Shown here piece by piece: positions 16,494-25,243 of a stretch of DNA of 32,679 nucleotides (position 1 is the stretch's first letter; every line of letters starts with the position of its first letter). Made by a program: the position numbers and the translations under genes. Where the stretch lies: assembly GCA_019694345.1 (NCBI GenBank), contig JAIBCA010000027.1, forward strand, positions 1-32,679, written 5' to 3'. This DNA comes from Pyrinomonadaceae bacterium (GTDB taxonomy: Bacteria > Acidobacteriota > Blastocatellia > Pyrinomonadales > Pyrinomonadaceae). Under the pieces are notes generated by a model that searched no databases, had not been told where the DNA came from, and was given only the letters and a program-made list of their open reading frames with translations.

Positions 16494-16516
16494 ACGTTTA
16501 TTACATTTTCTGTCGA
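16489..16516 (-). promoter_or_regulatory. Promoter for the APC permease operon
   Basis: On the minus strand, TCGACA (16511-16516, 5/6 match) and a perfect TATAAT (16489-16494) are separated by 16 bp. The start would be near 16482, leaving a leader of about 104 bases. It overlaps the plus-strand promoter, sharing five of the six -10 base pairs. Confidence 0.58.
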
Positions 16517-16561
16517 GTGATTTTCTCAATTTGCGCATTTCTGATTTGATTTTTTTGCAAT

Positions 16562-17998
16562 ATGACCAATAAACCAGATCGTTTAGGCGATATGCCGACC
16601 GAAGAATTTCGAAGATTTGGCTACCAGATCATTGACCAGTTGGCCGACTACTTCGACGAAATGGAGAGATACCCCGTTTTGTCGCAGGTCGAGCCCGACT
16701 GGCTCAAGAACAATCTGCCGGCATCGGCGCCCGAGAGCGGTGAGGATTTCGGCGAGATCCTCGGCGATGTGGACCGCCTGATAATGCCGGCGGTCACGCA
16801 TTGGAACCACCCGAATTTTCACGGCCTGTTCTCGACATCGACCTCGTCGGTGGGCGTTTTCGGCGAGATGTTCGCCGCCGCGTTCGACATGAAAGCAATG
16901 CTCTGGCGTACCTCGCCGGCGTCGACCGAGCTCGAGGACGTTGTGCTCGACTGGCTGCGGCAGATGATGGCCCTGCCGGCACATTTTGAAGGGATCATCT
17001 ACGACACGGCGTCGGTCTCGACGATGCACGCCATTGCCGCCGCCCGCGAACGTGCCGGCCTGCACATCCGCGAGCAGGGAATGAGCGGCCGCGACGATCT
17101 GCCGCTGCTGCGCGTCTATGCCAGCCAACACGTTCATTCGTCGATCGACAAAGCATGTATCACCCTCGGCCTCGGAACGCGCAGCCTCCGAAAGATCGAG
17201 TGTAACGAGCGGTTTGAGGTGATCCCCGAAAAGCTTGCCCTTGCGATCGAAGAGGACATCGCCGCCGGATATAGACCCATCTGCGTCATCCCGACGATCG
17301 GTACAACGTCGACATCCAGTGTCGACCCGGTCGATGCGATCGCCGATATCTGTGAGAAATACGGCATCTGGCTCCACGTCGACACGGCGTACGCCGGCTC
17401 GACCGCGATCATCCCGGAGTTTCAACACCATTTTAAGGGATGTGAAAGGGCAGATTCGATCGTGGTCAATCCGCACAAGTGGCTGTTCACGCCCTTTGAC
17501 CTGTCGGTGCTCTATTGCAAAGACCTCAGCGAGCTGAAAGGGGCGTTTTCGCTCGTGGCGGAATATCTAAAAACCAGCGATGAGCAATCCGTTAAGAACG
17601 GAATGGATTACGGCATCCAGTTGGGGCGGCGGTTTCGGGCGTTGAAACTGTGGTTCGTCATCCGCTATTTCGGCCGCGAAGGCCTGATCGCACGGCTGCG
17701 TGAACATTGCCGCCTCGCACGGCTCTTTGCGTCGTGGGTCGAAGAAAGCAGCGATTGGGAACTGATGGCCCCGGTCCCGTTCGCTCTCGTGTGTTTTCGT
17801 GCCTGTCCCGCCGGTGCCGGCGACCTCAATGCGTTGAACGAAAAGATAATGAACGACATCAACGCCTCGGGCGACGCCTATCTGTCGCACACAAAACTGA
17901 ACGACAATTTTGCGATGCGGCTCTCGGTCGGCAGCATCCGCGTCGAAGAACGGCATTTGAGGAAGGTCTGGGACCATTTGAACGAACGGTTGCCCTGA
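16562..17998 (+). CDS. Group II PLP-dependent decarboxylase (aromatic-L-amino-acid type)
   Basis: The 478-residue cytosolic enzyme matches the DDC/AADC family, which releases CO2 from aromatic amino acids to give amines such as tyramine, tryptamine or phenylethylamine. The PLP lysine is K306 in NPHKWL. H192 (in a His-Ser-Ser context) stacks on the cofactor, and D274 in HVDTAYAGS binds the pyridine nitrogen. 'MPAVTHWNHPNFHG' (75-88) and 'RTSPASTELE' (116-125) are family segments. The substrate cannot be fixed from sequence; glutamate or aspartate decarboxylases are related. No Shine-Dalgarno sequence is seen before the ATG. It is divergent from two amino acid permeases, which suggests import followed by decarboxylation. 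Confidence 0.9.
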   Translation: MTNKPDRLGDMPTEEFRRFGYQIIDQLADYFDEMERYPVLSQVEPDWLKNNLPASAPESGEDFGEILGDVDRLIMPAVTHWNHPNFHGLFSTSTSSVGVFGEMFAAAFDMKAMLWRTSPASTELEDVVLDWLRQMMALPAHFEGIIYDTASVSTMHAIAAARERAGLHIREQGMSGRDDLPLLRVYASQHVHSSIDKACITLGLGTRSLRKIECNERFEVIPEKLALAIEEDIAAGYRPICVIPTIGTTSTSSVDPVDAIADICEKYGIWLHVDTAYAGSTAIIPEFQHHFKGCERADSIVVNPHKWLFTPFDLSVLYCKDLSELKGAFSLVAEYLKTSDEQSVKNGMDYGIQLGRRFRALKLWFVIRYFGREGLIARLREHCRLARLFASWVEESSDWELMAPVPFALVCFRACPAGAGDLNALNEKIMNDINASGDAYLSHTKLNDNFAMRLSVGSIRVEERHLRKVWDHLNERLP

Positions 17999-18013
17999 GA
18001 GGAAGTAGGAAAG

Positions 18014-18039
18014 ATTTGCCGCGGCCGTTAGCGGCAAAT
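18014..18039. terminator. Stem-loop between convergent genes, possible bidirectional terminator
   Basis: A perfect 9-bp stem (ATTTGCCGC with GCGGCAAAT) around an 8-base loop lies 16 bp after the decarboxylase stop and 23 bp before the convergent lipoprotein stop. No real T-tract follows on the plus strand and only a CTTTCC on the minus strand, so termination may be weak. Confidence 0.5.
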
Positions 18040-18061
18040 AGGGTATTGAATGTGTCCGGAT

Positions 18062-18424
18062 CTACTTTTTATCAATTATGACGCCCGTGTTGCGGAAGTT
18101 GTAGATGTCCAATTTCAGCTTGTCAGTACCTTTCGACATATCTACGAAGGTGTTTGTTGCGGAGCTCTCGTCGATCGAGTCCATTGCCCAGCCTTTTGCT
18201 TTGAGTGCCTCGACGTATTTGGTCGTCACTGCTTTGCGGTCCTCTTTGTGAACTGCTTTGAACTGCTTGTCGGTGCTGCCCCATACCACGGCATTTTCCT
18301 TGACCGGCAGGCCCATAGACGCCCACGGTTCGGTGATCTGAACGGCGGTCACATCCGGATTCCAGCCACAGGCCGTCAGGCACAGGGCGATCGCGATTAT
18401 CGACATTAGAATGGTAGTTTTCAT
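18062..18424 (-). CDS. Small lipoprotein, unknown function
   Basis: A 120-residue protein with a lipoprotein signal: a short basic start, a hydrophobic core and the lipobox Leu-Thr-Ala-Cys with lipidated C19. The residue after C19 is glycine, consistent with outer-membrane sorting in many Gram-negative bacteria. The mature part is about 100 residues, mixed charged, with no recognised domain. AAGGAG lies 5 bases before the ATG and supports the start. It is 86 bp downstream of the MHS transporter on the same strand and convergent with the decarboxylase. Confidence 0.75.
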   Translation of the reverse strand: MKTTILMSIIAIALCLTACGWNPDVTAVQITEPWASMGLPVKENAVVWGSTDKQFKAVHKEDRKAVTTKYVEALKAKGWAMDSIDESSATNTFVDMSKGTDKLKLDIYNFRNTGVIIDKK

Positions 18425-18509
18425 CTTTTTCTCCTTGGATCTGGTTTATTGAGAGACGACTCCGCAAAGCAGATCGCCTCATATTAGAAAGAGTGCGGCC
18501 AAGGCTTTT

Positions 18510-20021
18510 TTATTTCTCGTCCACCTCGGCCCATATCTTGTGTCCGTGCGTTTCTTTCAGAAATATAGCCCCGACGACCGCGGTCATCGCTGCGATCGCC
18601 ATCGGGTAATAGAGCCCGGCGTAGATATTACCGGTCTGCGCGATCACCGACAGCCCGATCAGCGGCAAGAGGCCGCCGAATACACCATTGCCGATATGAT
18701 ACGGCAGCGACAGCGCCGTATAACGTATCTTGGCCGGAAACGCCTCGACCAGGTATGCCGCGATCGGGCCGTAGACCATCGTCACCCAAAAAACTTGTAC
18801 AAAGACGAGCAAGATCAGCTTCCACGCTGTCAAATTTGCTGTCAGGTCGCCGAATGATGTGTAGGGCAGCACCTTTGCCGATGTGACCAGTTCGCCTGCG
18901 TCATTCAGTGACTGCGGCGTCAGCGAGATGGCTCCGGTAACAGGGTTCTTTTGTGAAGCCGCCGTAACGACGTTTGAACCGGCGGCCGACTGCATCGCCT
19001 TATATATCGGCAGATAGGTACATACTGCGAGCAGACAGCCGGCCAGTATTATCCACTTTCGCCCGATGCGGTCCGACAGCCAGCCAAAGAATACGAACAG
19101 CGGCATAGCGAGCAATAACGCTATCGCGACTATGTAATTGGCCGACGTGGCGTTTACGTTGAGTATCGATTGCAGATAAAAGAGTGCGTAAAACTGTCCC
19201 GTGTACCAGACGACGCCCTGCCCGGCCGTCGCCCCGAGCAGCGAGATGAGCACTATCTTGAGGTTGTCCCATTTTGTAAACGCCTCGAGCAGCGGGTTCG
19301 CCGACGTCATTCCAGAGCTTTTTATCTGCTCAAAGATCGGCGATTCCTTCATCCTCAGGCGGATATAGAGCGACACGCCGACCAGAACGATCGAGATCAG
19401 AAACGGGATGCGCCAGCCGCCGATGCCGTCGGCCTTGCCGGCAAACTGCTCCGCCGACATCGTGTTTTGAATGATCAGGATCACCGCAAGCGACAGAAAC
19501 AGACCCAAAGTTGCTGTGATCTGGATGAACGACGTGTAAAATCCGCGTCGGTCATCAGGGACGTGCTCGGCCACGTAAACGGCCGCGCCGCCGTATTCGC
19601 CGCCGAGGGCAAGGCCCTGCAGCACGCGGATCAGCAGTAAGATGATCGGGGCCGCGACGCCGATCTGCGAGTATGTCGGCAAAAATCCGATCACCGCCGT
19701 CGCTCCGCCCATGATCAACAGCGTCACCAGAAACGCATATTTGCGGCCCACGAGGTCGCCGATACGGCCAAAGAACAATGCTCCAAATGGCCGTACGATA
19801 AAACCTACCGCGAACGTCGCGAGGTATGCGATGTACGCAAACGTCTGATTTTCGGGCGGATAGAACAGCGGCGAGATGGTCGCGGCCAGACTGCCGAAAA
19901 TATAAAAGTCATACCATTCGATCATCGTACCGACGGCCGATGCACCGATAACCTTCCAGATCCGGTATTTCGAGATCTGGTCGTCGATATTCGGTTCCGC
20001 GTCAAATGTAGCCTCTGCCAT
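18510..20021 (-). CDS. MFS transporter, metabolite:H+ symporter (MHS) family
   Basis: A 503-residue inner-membrane protein with 12 predicted helices. The MHS hallmarks are present: 'TMIEWYDFYIFG' (about 32-43) in helix 1, MFS motif A 'GRIGDLVGRK' (85-94), 'RVLQGLALGGEYGGAAVYVAEH' and a second motif A 'GWLSDRIGRK' after helix 7. Relatives include ProP, KgtP and ShiA, which bring in proline/betaine, 2-oxoglutarate or shikimate with protons. An insertion of about 60 residues between the second-half helices ('AGSNVVTAASQKNPVTGAIS') is larger than usual. A GGAG ribosome binding site precedes the ATG. The substrate is not known. Confidence 0.9.
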   Translation of the reverse strand: MAEATFDAEPNIDDQISKYRIWKVIGASAVGTMIEWYDFYIFGSLAATISPLFYPPENQTFAYIAYLATFAVGFIVRPFGALFFGRIGDLVGRKYAFLVTLLIMGGATAVIGFLPTYSQIGVAAPIILLLIRVLQGLALGGEYGGAAVYVAEHVPDDRRGFYTSFIQITATLGLFLSLAVILIIQNTMSAEQFAGKADGIGGWRIPFLISIVLVGVSLYIRLRMKESPIFEQIKSSGMTSANPLLEAFTKWDNLKIVLISLLGATAGQGVVWYTGQFYALFYLQSILNVNATSANYIVAIALLLAMPLFVFFGWLSDRIGRKWIILAGCLLAVCTYLPIYKAMQSAAGSNVVTAASQKNPVTGAISLTPQSLNDAGELVTSAKVLPYTSFGDLTANLTAWKLILLVFVQVFWVTMVYGPIAAYLVEAFPAKIRYTALSLPYHIGNGVFGGLLPLIGLSVIAQTGNIYAGLYYPMAIAAMTAVVGAIFLKETHGHKIWAEVDEK

Positions 20022-20156
20022 TTAATCGATCTCCGGTCGCGTTGGCCGCGTGTAGTTTTGAAATTGGATTTTGAGTATTAAAGCAATTGCGGCCGCGCAT
20101 TTCAACGCGCGGTGACGCCGCGTCGCGGCAAACACGGTGTGATATGTTAGTTAAAT

Positions 20157-20609
20157 ATGAGATTCATTAAGGAATCGGTGATCAAGGCCCCGCCTGAGCG
20201 GGTTTTTGCCTTTCACGAACTGCCGGACGCTTTCGAGCGTCTGATCCCGCCGTGGGAGGACGCGACCATCGTCAAAAAGGCCAATATTGCAAAGATCGGC
20301 TCGCAGGCGATCATTGAACAAAAGATCTTCGGCATCATTCCGACCCGGTGGGTGGCCGAGCACACCGCCTATGACCCGCCGAGGATGTTTGAGGATGTGC
20401 AGCTATCGGGCCCGTTCAGCAAATGGCGGCACCGTCACATCGTCGAGCCGCACCCCGACGGAGCCTTGCTGCGGGACGAGATCGAGTACGAGCCGCCGAT
20501 GTGGTTTCTAGGTGCGATCGCTGCGCCGATCTTTATCGTGCCGAAACTGGAAAAGATGTTCGATTTCAGGCACGACGTGACCCGCAAGTGGTGCGAATCA
20601 GCCGATTAG
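20157..20609 (+). CDS. SRPBCC-fold protein
   Basis: The 150-residue protein opens with 'VIKAPPERVFAFHELPDAFERL', the typical first strand and helix of SRPBCC/polyketide-cyclase-like ligand-binding proteins. It continues with 'FEDVQLSGPFSKWRHRHIVEP' and 'LLRDEIEYEPP', as in cyclase/dehydrase family members. A hydrophobic C-terminal helix region 'GAIAAPIFIVPKLEKMF' is also usual. The ligand is unknown. It is divergent from the MHS transporter, and its end overlaps the convergent AttH-like gene by 4 bp. Confidence 0.75.
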   Translation: MRFIKESVIKAPPERVFAFHELPDAFERLIPPWEDATIVKKANIAKIGSQAIIEQKIFGIIPTRWVAEHTAYDPPRMFEDVQLSGPFSKWRHRHIVEPHPDGALLRDEIEYEPPMWFLGAIAAPIFIVPKLEKMFDFRHDVTRKWCESAD

Positions 20610-21826
20610 CCGAAGATATTGGCGATCTGCCGGATGCTCTTGCCGAACAGAAAGTCGCCGATGCCCGCTTCCATATGCGACATATCGTAACCAACGAGCT
20701 CGACATATGCTCGCCCGTTCAATCTCTGTCCTGACCGCGACCCCTCGACCTTACATGCGCCTTCCCAATAGACGATCATCGTTGATCCACGGGTGTCGAG
20801 TTCCTGGTCGGCGATGCGTGGCGTGATCACGGCATCGATACCGAGCTTGGGTACGCTCACGGCCCATTTCGCAGGATATTCCGCACCGGTGTTCGGACTA
20901 AGCCATCTGTCCGTCACCTCGATGCTGAAATCGGTCCGCTTGAGGTATGTGCAGTTGCCGTCACGATCGACGTAGGTTCCGGTGGTTTCGCCGTTAAACT
21001 CGCCCGCATCGTCGGTGAACGTGTACATCATCAGCTCGGTCTCATCGTCGAACTGTATACTGAACCAATCCCAATTGCCCTGTTCCCAACTACCGAATTC
21101 GCGGTCCATCCACGCCAAACCGGTGAACGTCTCGACAGAACCATCTTCGTTGAGCTGGCCGGAAACGTTCATACGCGTGTAAGAAAAGTGCTTCGACGCG
21201 CCGTCCTTTTTTTTGGTTATGCCGCCGTCGCCGTTTAGCACGAGCGGTTTGGCAGGTTCGAGGATCGCGTCGAAGCTCAGGCCGTCATCAAGCGTTGCGT
21301 GCAGCACATGTTTTCCAGCGATCTCGCGGAGCGACCACGGCCCAAGATGTACGTCGCACGCCGTCGAGCTCATCGCCACCGGCAGCTCCAGCGGATTGCC
21401 GAAGCTCCGGACGTGCTCGTATCTGAAGTGGTTCGCGGTGATGTCCGATATCGCGAAATGGGCAAAATACATCGGGTTTGCGACGACGTTCATCGGAACG
21501 ACGCCGATCTTGTCCCGGTCGGTCCTGCGTTTGAAGAATACGAGCTCAAAACCAAATTCGCGGCCGGTCCGTGTCGTGCAGTGGCCCGTGTAATACCACC
21601 ATTCCGTTTGCACGTCAGGCTGAGCGTACAGATCGTCAGGCAACTTGACGGCGCCGTCCCGCGGCGGATCGCTCAGCGGATCTCCGCCATTGCCAAAAAG
21701 GTCCGCCACGCCGTTAAGTATCGACGCTGCGGTGTCTTCGATAGGTTGGATCAAATTTCGGATCATATGGATGTTTTTCGCTTGGCGACGGGCATTGGTT
21801 TCAGCCGACCAAACGGGTTGTGTCAT
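20606..21826 (-). CDS. AttH/CrtC-like lipocalin-fold protein
   Basis: The 406-residue protein resembles the AttH component of AttEFGH-type systems and the CrtC carotenoid 1,2-hydratase fold. The hallmark 'EWWYYTGH' is at 75-82, followed by 'FGFELVFFKR' (91-100), 'GLAWMDREFGSWEQGNWDW' and a second lipocalin-like half. The family binds or modifies hydrophobic isoprenoid or lipid-like molecules; in transporter loci it is thought to be a periplasmic partner. Here the N-terminus has no clear signal peptide, even from the alternative ATG at 21766. The start overlaps the permease stop in ATGA, indicating translational coupling. It is the last gene of the ABC operon. Confidence 0.82.
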   Translation of the reverse strand: MTQPVWSAETNARRQAKNIHMIRNLIQPIEDTAASILNGVADLFGNGGDPLSDPPRDGAVKLPDDLYAQPDVQTEWWYYTGHCTTRTGREFGFELVFFKRRTDRDKIGVVPMNVVANPMYFAHFAISDITANHFRYEHVRSFGNPLELPVAMSSTACDVHLGPWSLREIAGKHVLHATLDDGLSFDAILEPAKPLVLNGDGGITKKKDGASKHFSYTRMNVSGQLNEDGSVETFTGLAWMDREFGSWEQGNWDWFSIQFDDETELMMYTFTDDAGEFNGETTGTYVDRDGNCTYLKRTDFSIEVTDRWLSPNTGAEYPAKWAVSVPKLGIDAVITPRIADQELDTRGSTMIVYWEGACKVEGSRSGQRLNGRAYVELVGYDMSHMEAGIGDFLFGKSIRQIANIFG

Positions 21827-24381
21827 TCATAGCCGATCGCGTCCGCGACCTCGAGCCGCGCAGCATTTCGTGCCGGCAACCACGCCGATATCATCGCCAT
21901 CACGATCACCGCCGGTATCGCAAGGCCCAAAAGCCAAAACGAAAAATGAAATGGCAAGCGAAAGCCCGCGACCACCTTGGCGGCGGTATTGATGAGAAAA
22001 TAGGTGTTCAAAAGTGATGTCAAAGCACCGGCAGCAAATCCGACCATCGATATCGCGGCCGCTTCGAGCAGAACCATTTTGACGACCTGACGACGCAGTC
22101 CGCCGATCGCACGAAAGATGCCGAGTTCGCGCTTTCGTTCGGCGACCGAGATGAGCATCGTATTTACGAGCCCTATCGCGGCAACGGCGATCGCGATGAT
22201 CGTCTGCATATACATCAGCAGAAAGAATCGGTCGATCACGCCGCCCGCAAACTGCTTGTACTCCTCGTGAGTATAGATAAATGCCCGCCGCGTACCGGCG
22301 ATGGCGGCCGCGGCCTTGGCCTTGAACGCCTGACGGTCAACGCCCGGCTTGAGGTCTATGAATATGTAATCAACGTCCGGATCATCCCAGTACTGTCGAT
22401 AAAGTGCTCGTTCGAGAAAGATGGTACCGTGCTCAGAGCGGTAATAGTCGAGCATACCGACGATGGGCAGTTCGACATCGCCCTTCGGCGAGCGAATAGT
22501 CAGGCTGTCGCCGAGCTTGAGATTCGATCTGAAGGCGAGATTGTTTGAGATAATGACGCCCTCGCCTCGTGACGTCAGTTCGCGAGCACGGGCCGGGTCG
22601 CCGCTGTCGAGCAGATCCGGTGAGATCCTGAAAAACTCGCTCATGTCATGCGCGAGCAGTGCCACTTCGCGGTCGTTCATCCTGGTCGTCGTGATCCGTA
22701 TTTGGTCGGCAGCCTCGACTTCGTCCATTGACGCGATCGACGCGGCAACCGCCTCAGAAAAGTGATTTGAGCGCGAACTCAACTGCTCCGACGACGTTAT
22801 GACGATATCCGCCGCAAGCGCCTTGTCCAGCGAATGGTCGATCGCCATCTTGAGGCTCTGTATCAGCGACGCGTTCGATATCGCAAAGGTCAGCCCGATC
22901 ATTATTGCCCCGACAGTCGCGGCTGTCCGGCGCGGCGAACGCGCCATCGTCTCGACAGCGATCACGCCCTCGGCCCCGAACAAACGATCCATCACGGGCC
23001 GCAAAACTAGTCCGCCGACGGTGATGATTGCCGGCAGCAGCATGATCATGCCGAACTGGATCATGAACGAATAGGTCGATTGGACATAGCTGTCGATCCC
23101 GGGCGGCGTAAATTTGACGCCTAACAGACCCGCGGCGACGAGCGCCGCTCCGGCCGCGAGACGGAGCCGGTTCATTCGCGGCTCGCTCCGGCGCGTCTCA
23201 ATGTTGCGAAGGGCCGCCGCGGGGTCGAGCGATGCCGCGGCTCGGGCCGGCACCCAGGCCGCTATTACTGACGACACAATCCCGATCGCAAACGCCGCGG
23301 CAGCATAACCCGGCTCGAAGCGCAATTCCGGCGTTGCCGAGGCAATGCCGTAAACGGTCGCGGTGATACGCGTGACCAGTCCCATTGCCGCCATCGAGAT
23401 CGCCAGCCCCGCAGCAATGCCCAGGCACGAACCTATCGCCCCGAGAATGACCGCCTCGGAGAGAAACATCAGCTTGATCCCGCGGCGCTCGACGCCGATC
23501 GAACGCAGGATCGCAATGTCCTTCCAGCGTTGGTTAACGCTGATCGTGAACGAATTGAAAATGATAAAGACGCCGATCATCAGTGCGACGATACTGAGGA
23601 TCGTAAATCCGGCATGCATCGTCGTCACCGAGTTTTCGAGGCTCTTACCGCGAAGGTCAGGCCGGACGACGTCGATCCCGGGCCCGAGCCGGGCGACGAG
23701 TTCCGCTTGGACCGCGTCAACGTCTGCACCGTCGGCGGTCGATATGTCGATGCGGTCGATCCGGTTGCCGCGGCCAAATGTGGCCTGAGCAGAGTAGATG
23801 TCCATCACGGCCACGTTGCCGTCGTAAACGTCGCCGATGCCGGACGCGGTAAACAGACCGCGGATCGTCAGCACGGCCGGGCCGGATGACGTTTCGACCG
23901 TTATCCTGTCGCCATCCTTGATGCCGAACCGGTCCGCCAATTTCGTCGTGATCGCGACCGAATCCTTTCGGCTCGAAAAGACCAGCGGGTTTTTGATGAC
24001 AAGTTCGGGTCGCTCGGCCGCCGTGTTGTATAGCTGAAGGTCGCTGGCCGTATCCAATCCCAGGATCAGCAAGCGCGTTTCGCCGAGCGTGGTCGCGGCG
24101 AGCGTCTCGGTCACGGGTTCGGCGATCTTTACTCCCGGCGTCGAACGCACGGCCTTGATAGCATCGAATGAGAACCCGGCGTTGCCGGCGGCAGCTTGTA
24201 AGGTCGCCTTTCCGGCAAGCTTTTCGATCGTACCGTTGAGCGAGCCGACGAGCGCTTCGTTCGTCGTCTGGATCGCAAAAAATGCCGCAACGCCAAGGGC
24301 GATTCCGGCCGTTGTCAGCCCGAGTCGCAGCTTGTGACAGCCCCAATCACGCAGCACGATCATGGCGAGGGCACTTATCAT
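21823..24381 (-). CDS. ABC transporter permease with two FtsX domains (fused AttF/AttG-like)
   Basis: An 852-residue inner-membrane permease of the FtsX/MacB type VII ABC superfamily. An N-terminal helix (about 20-38) leads into a MacB-like periplasmic domain (about 40-250). A first FtsX region follows (about 258-390), then extra helices (about 405-465), a second periplasmic domain and a second FtsX region up to the C-terminus. The two FtsX halves, with 'RWKDIAILRSIG' and 'RKRELGIFRAIG' coupling segments, make the subunit able to act without a partner permease. Such systems move lipoproteins, lipids or peptides rather than small solutes. The gene overlaps the ATPase and the AttH-like gene by 4 bp each. 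Confidence 0.88.
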   Translation of the reverse strand: MISALAMIVLRDWGCHKLRLGLTTAGIALGVAAFFAIQTTNEALVGSLNGTIEKLAGKATLQAAAGNAGFSFDAIKAVRSTPGVKIAEPVTETLAATTLGETRLLILGLDTASDLQLYNTAAERPELVIKNPLVFSSRKDSVAITTKLADRFGIKDGDRITVETSSGPAVLTIRGLFTASGIGDVYDGNVAVMDIYSAQATFGRGNRIDRIDISTADGADVDAVQAELVARLGPGIDVVRPDLRGKSLENSVTTMHAGFTILSIVALMIGVFIIFNSFTISVNQRWKDIAILRSIGVERRGIKLMFLSEAVILGAIGSCLGIAAGLAISMAAMGLVTRITATVYGIASATPELRFEPGYAAAAFAIGIVSSVIAAWVPARAAASLDPAAALRNIETRRSEPRMNRLRLAAGAALVAAGLLGVKFTPPGIDSYVQSTYSFMIQFGMIMLLPAIITVGGLVLRPVMDRLFGAEGVIAVETMARSPRRTAATVGAIMIGLTFAISNASLIQSLKMAIDHSLDKALAADIVITSSEQLSSRSNHFSEAVAASIASMDEVEAADQIRITTTRMNDREVALLAHDMSEFFRISPDLLDSGDPARARELTSRGEGVIISNNLAFRSNLKLGDSLTIRSPKGDVELPIVGMLDYYRSEHGTIFLERALYRQYWDDPDVDYIFIDLKPGVDRQAFKAKAAAAIAGTRRAFIYTHEEYKQFAGGVIDRFFLLMYMQTIIAIAVAAIGLVNTMLISVAERKRELGIFRAIGGLRRQVVKMVLLEAAAISMVGFAAGALTSLLNTYFLINTAAKVVAGFRLPFHFSFWLLGLAIPAVIVMAMISAWLPARNAARLEVADAIGYE

Positions 24382-25073
24382 TTCGGTGATCTGAGTGTAT
24401 CGCTGACGATGCGGCCGTCGAGCAGATCGATCCGGCGTTCGCAGATCGCCGCCGCGTTCTCATTGTGGGTGACCAGTATCATCGACGTGCCAAATTCGTT
24501 GTGGACGTCCTCAAGCAGTTTGAGTATCTCGTCGCCCGTCGCCGAATCGAGATTGCCCGTTGGCTCATCAGCCAACAACAGCGGCGGGTCGAATATCAGC
24601 GCCCTCGCGATCGCCACTCGCTGACGTTCGCCGCCGGACATCTCGTCAGGCCGATGGGAACCTCGGCCGCTCAAACCGACGCGTTCGAGCATTGCAGCCG
24701 CTCGGTCCGCCGCCTCGTTGCCGCTCATTCCGCATAGCCTCAGCGGCAGAGCGACATTCTCGACACCGTTGAGCGTCGGCATCAGGTTAAAGGTCTGAAA
24801 GATCATCCCGATCTGCTCGCGTCTGAGCCGCGTGCGGTCATCATCGCTCATTGCGGCAAGGTCAGATCCGTTTATCAGCACACGCCCGCTCGTCGGGACG
24901 TCGAGCCCGCACACGATATTGAGCAGCGTCGATTTGCCCGACCCCGATGGGCCCATCACCGACACACGCTGACCGCGGGGCACCTCGAGGCCGACGCCAT
25001 CCAGTGCGGTTACGCGGGCTGCGCCGTCAAATATCTTGCAAACGTTCTCCAACGAGACAATGATCTCATTCAT
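24378..25073 (-). CDS. ABC transporter ATP-binding protein (LolD/MacB/AttE-like)
   Basis: A 231-residue ATPase driving the downstream permease. Walker A GPSGSGKS is at 41-48, the Q-loop glutamine at 93, the signature MSGGERQ at 145-151, Walker B LLLADEP at 165-171, and the switch histidine H203. The wording around 'VALPL' and 'DEPTGNLDS' places it with the MacB/LolD/FtsE group. It is the first gene of a three-gene operon whose members overlap by 4 bp. No clear ribosome binding site precedes the ATG. A divergent lipoprotein gene shares the 170-bp upstream region. Confidence 0.94.
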   Translation of the reverse strand: MNEIIVSLENVCKIFDGAARVTALDGVGLEVPRGQRVSVMGPSGSGKSTLLNIVCGLDVPTSGRVLINGSDLAAMSDDDRTRLRREQIGMIFQTFNLMPTLNGVENVALPLRLCGMSGNEAADRAAAMLERVGLSGRGSHRPDEMSGGERQRVAIARALIFDPPLLLADEPTGNLDSATGDEILKLLEDVHNEFGTSMILVTHNENAAAICERRIDLLDGRIVSDTLRSPK

Positions 25074-25243
25074 TAGGGATGCAGGGTCGGTGATTCGCAG
25101 TCCGATTTGATAAGGTGCGAGTGATTACGCGATAATTACCTGCTGTTATCACACTTGCCGAAACGGCTTTCCGGCGTTGTCAGTATCACTGCCGCCTTTA
25201 GTTTATGGACAACAACGGCGATTTGTAAAGGATATCGTCTGAA

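Noticed and set aside
20083..20130. GC-rich partial inverted repeats between the MHS and SRPBCC genes
   Set aside because: Several short pairings are possible, but none forms a long stem or carries a T-tract. It may simply reflect GC-rich sequence.
25178..25210. Possible promoter for the LolA-like gene beginning at TTGTCA
   Set aside because: The -35 match is good, but no acceptable -10 hexamer lies at 16-18 bp.
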